NCBI RefSeq assembly: GCF_019924045.1
Contig: NZ_JAHXBN010000010.1
Span: 434,001 to 498,000, forward strand
Origin: Dyadobacter fermentans
Lineage (GTDB): Bacteria; Bacteroidota; Bacteroidia; Cytophagales; Spirosomataceae
Length of the DNA stretch: 64,000 bases
Direction of reading: 5' to 3'
In this document: one piece after another, positions 57,099 to 64,000 of the stretch
Layout: each line of letters begins with the position of its first letter
Position numbering within the stretch: position 1 is the stretch's first letter
Notes under the pieces: generated by a model
Seen by the model: only the letters and a program-made list of their open reading frames with translations
What the model was told of the DNA's origin: nothing
Databases searched by the model: none
Made by a program: the position numbers and the translations under genes

Positions 57099-60000
57099 TT
57101 AGAAAGTGACGTTAATGCCAAAGTTGTAGGTCGCTGAAAGCGGGTACACGTTGGCGTCGATACCGGCTTGGGTCGGTTTGTTTTCGTTAGCTCTTACCTC
57201 TGGCGACAGGCCTTTGTATTTAAAGAAGTTCAAAGGGTTCTGCGCGTTCGCATACAGACGCAGTTTGCGGATTTTCAACCTTTCGTTGAATGCCTGCGGG
57301 AATGTGTAACCGATTTGCGCATTTCTAACCCGGAAATAGCTGCCGCTCTGTACGAAGAATGTATTAGGCAGGTAGTTCTGGCCTCCACCGATGTTGGCGG
57401 AAGGATAAGTGTTCGAAGTACCCTCACCGTGCCATCTGTTATCGAAGAAATCTTTCGTGAAGTTCTCGTTACCATAACGCCAGCCCATGTTGGCATTGTA
57501 AATATCTACTTTGGCGACACCCTGGAAATCGAGCATAAGGTCGACGTTTTTGTAATTCCAGCTGGTGTTGATACCGTAGGTGAATTTCGGGTTAGGGTTA
57601 CCGATTACCTGGCGGTCGAGACCGGAGATCGTTCCGTCGGGCACACCGTTGGTCCCACTGATATCACGGTATCTGAAGTCACCTGGTTTCGCACCTGGCT
57701 GTGCCGAGTTTTTGATTTCTTCCTCGTTCTGGAAAATACCGTCTACCACATAACCGTAAAAAGAACCGATCGGGTCTCCTACGCGGGTACGTGTGGCGAG
57801 CGCACCGCTGGTAAGGCCTACACCACCATCATAAATAGGGTTGGCACCGGATGATACCGCCAGCACTTTGTTATTATTCACCGCGCCATTGAAACCAATG
57901 CTGTAAGAAAGATCCTTACCGATTTCATCACGCCAGTTTAAGGCAAGTTCAAAACCTTTGTTTTGGAAATCGGCCTGGTTGCCCACGATACGGCCGGAGC
58001 TTGTACCAATGGAAGTCAATACCGGAATGTCGAAAATCGCGCGCTCGGTTTTCTTGATGTAGTAATCCAATTCCACGGTCAACCTCGATTTGAGAAAGGA
58101 AGCCTCAATACCCGCATCGGTACCTACACCACGCTCCCAGTAAGTGGTAGGAGGAATAATAGAGTTGATACTCGCTCCGGTATTCAGCTGGCCTCCGAAA
58201 ATCGCCGCCAGGCCACCGCCGGTTGCCACTGTGAGCGTCGACAAGTTGGAAGGAACGGATGCATTACCGATTTTACCCCAGCTACCGCGGATTTTCAGGT
58301 TATCGAAAATCGTCTGGTCTTTCATGAAGTTTTCGTTGCTGATTACCCAGCCTGCACCCACCGAAGGGAAATAACCCCAGGCATTACCACCCTGGAAGAA
58401 TTTGGAAGAACCATCCGCACGAAGGGAAGCATTCAGCATGTAGCGCTCGCCGAAAGAGTAGTTCACACGACCGAAATAAGAAGCATAAGTTCCGAGGTCG
58501 CCTTCGTCTTTCACGTTGCGGCCATCCGCACTACCCAATGCCAGGTAAAGGTCGCCTTCGCTGGAATATGGTACATTCAGTGCATTGGCGGTGAGTTTGT
58601 ACGACTGGTCGCGCTGAGCGGATTGACCGAGGAGCGCTGTAATGCTGTGCTGACCGAAATCTTTGGTGTAGGTCAAAGTGTTTTCAAAGATCCAGTAGCG
58701 TGTTTGCGGGCGAACGAATTCGAGGAAGCTGGTCGTGTTGCGTTGTTTGAAAGTAGCAACATATTGCGGCACGTAAGTACGGGTTTCGTCCTGTCCGTAA
58801 CGCCCGCCGAGGCTGGTGCGAAACGTCAGACCTTTCAGGATGGAAAGCTCCGCATATGCATTACCGGTGAGAAGCGTCTTTTTGGTATTCTGGTTATAGA
58901 AATCAATCGTAACCTGCGGGTTATAATTGTTTCCATCACCCAGGTTGTAATCGGTGGGATCACCGTAGGTGCCGTCGGCATAATAAACCGGCACAACAGG
59001 GCCTGCTGCGTAGAGCTGACGGAAAATACCGCCCGCTTCGTCTCTCGATTTGCTGAAAGAACCGGTTGCGGAATAGCCCACTTTCAGATTTTTCAGAACC
59101 TGGAAATCGTTTTGCAAACGGGCTGTGTAGCGTTTGAAATTGTTCTTTTCAACAATCCCATCCTGATCCAGGTAACCGAGTGAAAAGTTGTAGGTCGATT
59201 TTTCACCGCCGCCGCTGATCGAAAGCTGGTGGTTGGTCACAAATGCATTGCGCAGGATCTGGTGGTACCAGTCGGTGCCTTCGCCGAATTGCGAAGGATC
59301 GAGGATATCTGATTTTCCATTGATGCGGCTCAATTCGTTGATCATCGTGGCATATTCGTTTGCATTCGCCATTTTGATCTGGTTGGTCACTTTCTGGTAA
59401 CCTACGAAGCCATTGTAATCGATAACAGGTGCTCCCGATTTTCCTTTTTTAGTGGTGATCAAAACCACCCCGTTCGCTGCGCGCACACCATATATCGACT
59501 GGCTGGATGCGTCTTTCAGGATGTTCATGCTTTCGATATCGCCCGAGTTGAGAAAGCTGATATCGTCGAACCAAACCCCGTCGACTACGTACAATGGGTT
59601 GGCGCTGCCGTAGGCTGTTCCGACACCGCGGATACGGATCTGCGGCGCCTCGCCCGGTTTACCCGAATTGTTAATCTGTACGCCGGCAACCTTACCCTGC
59701 AAACCGCTGACGGCGTTCATGGAAGGCTGCTTGGAAATCTCCGTGCCTTTGATCTGGGCGACAGAACCGGTAACGTCGAGTTTTTTCTGTGAACCGTAAC
59801 CCATTATCACCACTTCGTTCAGCGCCTTGGCGTCTTCCTGCAAGGCAACATTTAGTGTCGTCTGGGTGCCCACTGCGATTTCCTGGGTAGTCATCCCGAT
59901 CATCGAGAAGACGAGGATGGACTGTGGAGACGGGACCTTTATGGAATAGTTACCATCGGCATCGGTAGGAACACCGGTAGTAGTGCCTTTGATGAGCACG

Positions 60001-60131
60001 CTGGCGCCCGGCAGCGCCGAATTGTCGGCACTCGAAGTGACTTTCCCAGTCACATTTATTTCCTGCGCATAGGAGAAACTTCCCAGTGTCAGGAAAACGA
60101 GCATGTACAGTAATCGTACAATAGTTTTCAT
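57099..60131 (-). CDS. SusC/RagA family TonB-dependent transporter
   Basis: 1010 residues from the ATG at 60131. Signal peptide (cleavage near AQ, residue 23), then a carboxypeptidase-like regulatory domain (VTGKVTSSADNSALPGASVLIKG, about 25-100). The SusC plug follows (LNEVVIMGYGSQKKLDVTGSVAQI; PLYVVDGVWFDDISFLNSGDIESMNILKDASSQSIYG), and a large barrel ends in YNFGINVTF. With SusD it imports long oligosaccharides. A good promoter and a direct repeat lie upstream. Read with the neighbours, the transported sugar is probably a beta-1,2-glucan fragment. Confidence 0.96.
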   Translation of the reverse strand: MKTIVRLLYMLVFLTLGSFSYAQEINVTGKVTSSADNSALPGASVLIKGTTTGVPTDADGNYSIKVPSPQSILVFSMIGMTTQEIAVGTQTTLNVALQEDAKALNEVVIMGYGSQKKLDVTGSVAQIKGTEISKQPSMNAVSGLQGKVAGVQINNSGKPGEAPQIRIRGVGTAYGSANPLYVVDGVWFDDISFLNSGDIESMNILKDASSQSIYGVRAANGVVLITTKKGKSGAPVIDYNGFVGYQKVTNQIKMANANEYATMINELSRINGKSDILDPSQFGEGTDWYHQILRNAFVTNHQLSISGGGEKSTYNFSLGYLDQDGIVEKNNFKRYTARLQNDFQVLKNLKVGYSATGSFSKSRDEAGGIFRQLYAAGPVVPVYYADGTYGDPTDYNLGDGNNYNPQVTIDFYNQNTKKTLLTGNAYAELSILKGLTFRTSLGGRYGQDETRTYVPQYVATFKQRNTTSFLEFVRPQTRYWIFENTLTYTKDFGQHSITALLGQSAQRDQSYKLTANALNVPYSSEGDLYLALGSADGRNVKDEGDLGTYASYFGRVNYSFGERYMLNASLRADGSSKFFQGGNAWGYFPSVGAGWVISNENFMKDQTIFDNLKIRGSWGKIGNASVPSNLSTLTVATGGGLAAIFGGQLNTGASINSIIPPTTYWERGVGTDAGIEASFLKSRLTVELDYYIKKTERAIFDIPVLTSIGTSSGRIVGNQADFQNKGFELALNWRDEIGKDLSYSIGFNGAVNNNKVLAVSSGANPIYDGGVGLTSGALATRTRVGDPIGSFYGYVVDGIFQNEEEIKNSAQPGAKPGDFRYRDISGTNGVPDGTISGLDRQVIGNPNPKFTYGINTSWNYKNVDLMLDFQGVAKVDIYNANMGWRYGNENFTKDFFDNRWHGEGTSNTYPSANIGGGQNYLPNTFFVQSGSYFRVRNAQIGYTFPQAFNERLKIRKLRLYANAQNPLNFFKYKGLSPEVRANENKPTQAGIDANVYPLSATYNFGINVTF

Positions 60132-60176
60132 CAGTTTCAAATTGGTGATTGAATTATTATAAGAATTTATTGACTT

Positions 60177-60209
60177 CAAAATTAAGTTCCAAGCGGGAGA
60201 GGAATCAAA
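60177..60209 (-). promoter_or_regulatory. susC promoter: TTTG-N21-TAnnTTTG
   Basis: On the minus strand TTTG (60206-60209) is followed after 21 nt by TAATTTTG (60177-60184), a full match to the Bacteroidota -33/-7 consensus. The -7 box lies 45 nt before the susC start. Confidence 0.7.
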
Positions 60210-60214
60210 AAAAG

Positions 60215-60235
60215 CACTACATCACCACTACATCA
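60215..60235 (-). promoter_or_regulatory. Direct repeat just upstream of the susC promoter
   Basis: CACTACATCA occurs at 60215-60224 and 60226-60235, an 11-bp period that places both copies on one face of the helix. They sit 5 nt upstream of the -33 element. Candidate binding site for the regulator encoded directly upstream. Confidence 0.5.
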
Positions 60236-60298
60236 ATGAGAATAATGCAAGGTTTACTGGTGCAATAAGGGGTAGGGTAGCGGATTAGTGCAATTGCC

Positions 60299-63205
60299 TC
60301 AAATGTCCATCATAAATTGGGCCAGATTGGCATCGTTGTCCAATCCGAGCTTTTTACGGAGGCGGTAGCGCTTGATTTCCACACCGCGGACAGAAATCCC
60401 CAGCACGGGAGCCATTTCTTTGGTGGAGAGATTCATGCGAAGGCAGGCTGCGAGCCGGAGCTCGGAAGGGGAAATGGTAGGGTATATCTGGCGCAGCCTT
60501 TTGAAGAACTGTTCGTGCACCTCATCGAAGTTTTGTTCAAACAAAACCCAGTCGTCTTTGCCGGCGACATTCCGCTCGATACTGTGCAGAAGTTTCTGGT
60601 AATGGATATTGGGGAGTTGTTGCCCCATCTCGGCTTTGACCTGTTTCAGCTCATCGCGGATCTCTTCCAGGATCTCGTTTTTCTTCACCACGTTGATCGC
60701 CACATTGCTCAACTGCTGGCTCTTGCTCTGGATTTCACTTTGCAGTTTCTCATTCTGGATCTGCATAATTCTCCTTTCGCTGGAAAGTCGTTGCTGGCGC
60801 AGCTTTTCTTCCTGCTCTTGGATCAGCTTCCGGCGGTGGCGGGCAAGCCGCTTCTCCTGATAGAGAATCAATGCAGCCAAAGCCAATGCGACCAGCACCG
60901 CGAAAAGGATCTTGGCAAACAATGTCTCGCGCCAGTAGGGCTTCACGCTGAAATGGTATGTGCCGATGGTTTCGTTGACGCTGCTCCTTATTTCAAAAAT
61001 GTAATCCGTCGATTCCAGGTTCGTGAATTCTACGAAGCTCTGCTCTGTCCATTCCGACCACTGGTCGGTCAGGCCTTTGAGGCGGTATTTGTACTGCACA
61101 TTCTGGCCATATACCGGTAATGCAAATGCAATGCGCAGCGAGCGCACCTCTGCCGGAAGCGATGGGCTGCCCGAAATCGCGAAGGTTTCATTCAGGTTGC
61201 GGAGATTGGCTACTTTGCGGACTACCGGTGGACCGGCGGCCTCATTTTGCTCATCGGGAGATTTCCGGTTGTACAATGCGTAACCATTGTCGAGGCAAAA
61301 GAAATAGTATTCTTCCGATAGCGGCACCACGGTTTCGCTGTTGCGCACAAGCGTAAGCGGGAGGTTGCGGGCTTCTTTTCCCCGCTGATAGAATGCAACG
61401 CGATTCATGAAAACTTTGAACCAGTCGCCGTGAAGGCCTGTCCGCACTTTGTAATTTTCGTCCTCCTTGGAAAAATCCGCACTGGGAATCAACTTGCCGG
61501 ACGGGCCAGGCTGGAAAAAAGCATTACCCGACCGCACGCGCACCTGCCCGTTTAGCCACTGCACCACTTCAATGGAAAACTCGCTGGGCAATTCTCGCGG
61601 AGCTGTAAACTCCTTCCACGACAGGGCCGAATCCAGTGAGGGCGTCAGTTTGGCCTGAAACAAACCTTTATAGGCATGCCCGAGCCAAAATGTGCCCGAA
61701 TTGTCGTGCGCGATCTGCCGGATCGGGATCGGCGGCAGCTTTTTGACCGGGTAGGCGTAAGTCCAGATTCCCTTTGCATCCTTTTTGTACACATGCAGGC
61801 CCACGTAGGCGCCTTGTAGCAGCAGAGTATCGTTCCCATTTCGCATCGGCACAAATACCCAGCCGCCGTTGATGCCGGATATTTTTGTTACGCCGTTTTC
61901 CGAAATGCGGTAAGTCGCGTCGTTGTGGCCACAAAGCAGCTGGTCGTCGATCACCGTGAGTGCCCAGGTTTGTCCTTCAAGCCCCCATACCGGCCGGAAC
62001 GGTTCCGGGGAAAGCCATTTTTTAACAAATACTCCCTTATTGGATCCTACATAAAGGTTCCCGTGCCAAATAGCGGCAGCGTAGGTGGAACCAAGCGGAT
62101 TGTCGCTGGTCTGGTAGGCGATAATGGGCGACGACATTTTTACCATATCGATTCCCTGATCGAGCCCGATCCAGAGCTGCTGGTGCGCATCTTCATCCAA
62201 AGCCAGTACCGTATTGTTCTGCAAACCGGTCTCCTTGTTGAATTTATACTTCAATGCGCCATTCTTGGAAATGACGTAGACGCCATTTTGTATCGTCCCG
62301 AAGACTACGCTGCTGTCGCGTGCCATTACGATAGCACGGTTGATAATGTTCCGTTTCAATTCCCCGGAAATGGCGATGTCCCAGGGAGTAAGCACCCCGT
62401 TTTGCCAGATGTACAGCCCATGTTTGGTCGTCGTGATCAGAATGCCGCCATTTGGGGAAGGCAGAATGGAAGAAACAGTGGCAGGCGAAAGGATTTCCGT
62501 GCCGCGCAATGGTTCGAACCGCTCTCCCTTTAACTCATAAATACCACGGCCGATCGATTGTACCAGTACGCGGTTTTGTACGAATCGCATGAACATGATG
62601 TTGCCGGGGCCTTTGATCTCTTTCAGATTTTTGCCGTCGTACCGGTAAATGTTCGAGAAAGACTGGAAATAAATGTATTTCGGTGTTTTGAGGATATGCC
62701 AAATCTCCTCCGTACGCAGGCTCGCGAAGCCCGCTTTTTTACTCAGCGAATAATATTTCAGCTGGCCGTCCGCTTCTTTTTTCCAATACCCGAACTCCGA
62801 AAAGCCGCCTACGTAAATGCGCTGTTCGGGTTTTGTCGTGCGGTTCAATACTTTTCCTCCGACCGGTTCGGTGGATTGTTCGTCGTAAAGTACCGTTCGG
62901 ACGATCTGGCCGTCGGGCAGGGGATATAGCTTCCATGACGCTCCGTCGTGTTCCAGCAAGCCATCGGAATTGGCAGAATAGATCAGCCCGTCGGCACTCT
63001 GGCAAATGTCCCAGTTCTGGTTATGAGCCTTGTACAGTGCGGCCGCATAGTTGATCAGCGGTGGTGTTTCCTGGGCCAGAGCGGGGAGGAAGATTGTAAC
63101 CCAAAAGAGTATGGCAGTAGCGCAACCCGCCTTATATTTGAAGGCCCGGCCTGGGAAATGACTTTTCACAAGTCGTTTTGCTACCGTGTTCAATATTATA
63201 TTCAA
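60299..63205 (-). CDS. Membrane-spanning regulator: propeller, Y_Y_Y domain, TM segment and LuxR-type HTH
   Basis: About 968 residues, start codon uncertain: a stop codon lies directly before the TTG at 63205, and no ATG occurs before the signal region. A signal/anchor (about 28-45) leads to a seven-bladed-type propeller region (about 50-680) of two-component-regulator-like blades. The triple-tyrosine domain follows (about 695-785), then one membrane helix (ILFAVLVALALAALILYQ), a basic coiled coil (about 805-880) and a C-terminal LuxR-type HTH (ISPSELRLAACLRMNLSTKE and GVEIKRYRLRKKLGL). There is no kinase or receiver domain, so this is a one-component sensor. It probably senses glycan in the periplasm and activates the downstream susC promoter. 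Confidence 0.88.
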   Translation of the reverse strand: MNIILNTVAKRLVKSHFPGRAFKYKAGCATAILFWVTIFLPALAQETPPLINYAAALYKAHNQNWDICQSADGLIYSANSDGLLEHDGASWKLYPLPDGQIVRTVLYDEQSTEPVGGKVLNRTTKPEQRIYVGGFSEFGYWKKEADGQLKYYSLSKKAGFASLRTEEIWHILKTPKYIYFQSFSNIYRYDGKNLKEIKGPGNIMFMRFVQNRVLVQSIGRGIYELKGERFEPLRGTEILSPATVSSILPSPNGGILITTTKHGLYIWQNGVLTPWDIAISGELKRNIINRAIVMARDSSVVFGTIQNGVYVISKNGALKYKFNKETGLQNNTVLALDEDAHQQLWIGLDQGIDMVKMSSPIIAYQTSDNPLGSTYAAAIWHGNLYVGSNKGVFVKKWLSPEPFRPVWGLEGQTWALTVIDDQLLCGHNDATYRISENGVTKISGINGGWVFVPMRNGNDTLLLQGAYVGLHVYKKDAKGIWTYAYPVKKLPPIPIRQIAHDNSGTFWLGHAYKGLFQAKLTPSLDSALSWKEFTAPRELPSEFSIEVVQWLNGQVRVRSGNAFFQPGPSGKLIPSADFSKEDENYKVRTGLHGDWFKVFMNRVAFYQRGKEARNLPLTLVRNSETVVPLSEEYYFFCLDNGYALYNRKSPDEQNEAAGPPVVRKVANLRNLNETFAISGSPSLPAEVRSLRIAFALPVYGQNVQYKYRLKGLTDQWSEWTEQSFVEFTNLESTDYIFEIRSSVNETIGTYHFSVKPYWRETLFAKILFAVLVALALAALILYQEKRLARHRRKLIQEQEEKLRQQRLSSERRIMQIQNEKLQSEIQSKSQQLSNVAINVVKKNEILEEIRDELKQVKAEMGQQLPNIHYQKLLHSIERNVAGKDDWVLFEQNFDEVHEQFFKRLRQIYPTISPSELRLAACLRMNLSTKEMAPVLGISVRGVEIKRYRLRKKLGLDNDANLAQFMMDI

Positions 63206-63285
63206 TTAACTATTAATGTCGTTTTTAGCACTTTCAGAAGGGTTTTTAACGATGTTGGTGTGTATGTAACTCAATAGTACTCTTA

Positions 63286-64000
63286 ATGAAAAGAATCCTT
63301 TCCCTCATGCTCCTCGGCACTGCCGCCGCGGCACAGCCCGCTATGTCCCAGGACAACAACAAGCGAAATGATATTCGTTACAATCTTAACGAATCCGGTT
63401 CACATTATGTAAAATTCACCTTCACGAATCAGGTATGGTTGAGGTTGAATGATAACAATCCCGGTACCACCGTTTTGAGCGACCCGAAAACCAATACTTT
63501 CGACATCGGCCTCCGCCGAACCCGCATGCAGTTGTTCGGCCAGCTTACCGACAGGATATTCTTCTACACGCAGTTTGGAATGAACAACTTTAACAAAGTG
63601 AGCGCATTTCCTGCCTATAATACTGCCGGGACACCCAGCCAGCGTAAGATCGCAGCGTTTTTCCACGACGCCGTAGGCGAATATGAAGTGCAGCGGAAAG
63701 GCGGTAATTTTATCCGTTTCGGTGGTGGGCTCACGATCGTAAGCGGTTTCTCCCGCTTCTCGCAACCCAGCATTGGTACCATTATGACCATGGACGTCCC
63801 AGTCTTCGCGCAGGCTACGGTTGATCAAACCGACCAGTTTTCCAGGAAGCTGACGGTTTACAGCCGCGGACAGATAGGTAAGCTCAACTACCGCGTCGGC
63901 GTGGCCGATCCTTTTCCGGTTGAAACAAGCGGCTCCACACCGGCTGCGCTGAATCAGAACGCCGTTTTCGCCCAGCGCAAAAACAGTAAACAATTCCAGG
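63286..64000 (+). CDS. Porin-like outer-membrane protein, N-terminal part (3' end outside window)
   Basis: The frame opens with MKRILSLMLLGTAAAAQPA, a signal peptide (cleavage about 16-22), and stays open to the end of the window (238 codons). The mature part has beta strands such as VKFTFTNQVWLRLND, GLRRTRMQLFGQLTDRIFFYTQFGMNNF, FIRFGGGLTIVSGFSRFSQPS and QFSRKLTVYSRGQIGKLNYRVGV. This pattern is like OprO/OprP-type (phosphate-selective) porins found in Bacteroidota. It is divergent from the regulator gene with an 80-nt gap. Whether it belongs to the glucan locus cannot be told. Confidence 0.72.
   Translation, partial: MKRILSLMLLGTAAAAQPAMSQDNNKRNDIRYNLNESGSHYVKFTFTNQVWLRLNDNNPGTTVLSDPKTNTFDIGLRRTRMQLFGQLTDRIFFYTQFGMNNFNKVSAFPAYNTAGTPSQRKIAAFFHDAVGEYEVQRKGGNFIRFGGGLTIVSGFSRFSQPSIGTIMTMDVPVFAQATVDQTDQFSRKLTVYSRGQIGKLNYRVGVADPFPVETSGSTPAALNQNAVFAQRKNSKQFQ

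Noticed and set aside
57963..59183. 406-codon open frame opposite susC
   Set aside because: Fully antisense to the well-supported SusC gene, with no family features; a consequence of codon bias.
60317..61120. 267-codon open frame opposite the regulator gene
   Set aside because: Antisense shadow of the coiled-coil and HTH part of the regulator; no domain seen.

Overview
The window looks like a chromosomal segment of a Bacteroidota bacterium of the order Cytophagales, most like Dyadobacter and its relatives (Spirosomataceae). This placement rests on gene content, not on a database search. It contains a SusC/SusD pair, a TonB-dependent receptor with two DUF4249 lipoproteins, gldE, an acyl-ornithine carbamoyltransferase-type argF, the rng/HU/mutY/ssb/gldE neighbourhood, and TAnnTTTG-type promoter boxes. 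No rRNA, tRNA, phage, insertion sequence or CRISPR array was seen.

Layout. 1-6.4 kb: 3' part of a TonB-dependent receptor, two tandem DUF4249 lipoproteins and an MG2-domain protein, an outer-membrane uptake locus. 6.4-9.3 kb: an Lrp/AsnC regulator divergent from tdh-kbl, which convert threonine to glycine and acetyl-CoA, with a perfect dyad between them. 9.3-14.4 kb: a large nested inverted repeat, a transglutaminase, YceI, and a ceramidase-like/oxidoreductase/thioesterase operon. 14.5-18.1 kb: a HerA-like ATPase, an alpha-E protein and the proteasome-like protease Anbu. 18.2-22.0 kb: a GlmM-type mutase, a cysteine desulfurase and ferrochelatase. 22.1-33.2 kb: arginine and proline biosynthesis (argF', argD, argC, argG, a GNAT acyltransferase, proB, proA, argE-like). 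Two toxin-antitoxin modules flank argG, one of them lodged between argG and argC. argB and argH are not here. 33.3-44.5 kb: enoyl-CoA hydratase, rng, a 29-residue basic protein, a TPR protein, HU, mutY, an inserted dioxygenase/oxidoreductase pair, ssb, gldE and guaB. 44.6-48.9 kb: DedA, ComA, a thioesterase, mazG, a heptad-repeat coiled coil and thiamine pyrophosphokinase. 48.9-63.2 kb: an M1 peptidase, a Kelch protein and a polysaccharide utilisation locus: membrane-spanning regulator, SusC, SusD, LamG lipoprotein and two GH144-type proteins, suggesting beta-1,2-glucan use. 63.3 kb to the end: the start of a porin.

The most unusual non-coding feature is a set of intergenic arrays that begin within about 20 nt of a stop codon. 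Each is made of short degenerate units in strict register: 10 bp at 9.3-9.7 kb and 39.4 kb, 8 bp at 8.0 kb, 7 bp at 34.1 kb. Most are followed by the reverse-complement array, so they can fold into long hairpins. Related inverted repeats follow gldE and guaB. The largest one fills the whole space between kbl and the transglutaminase gene, with nested layers around a perfect central palindrome.
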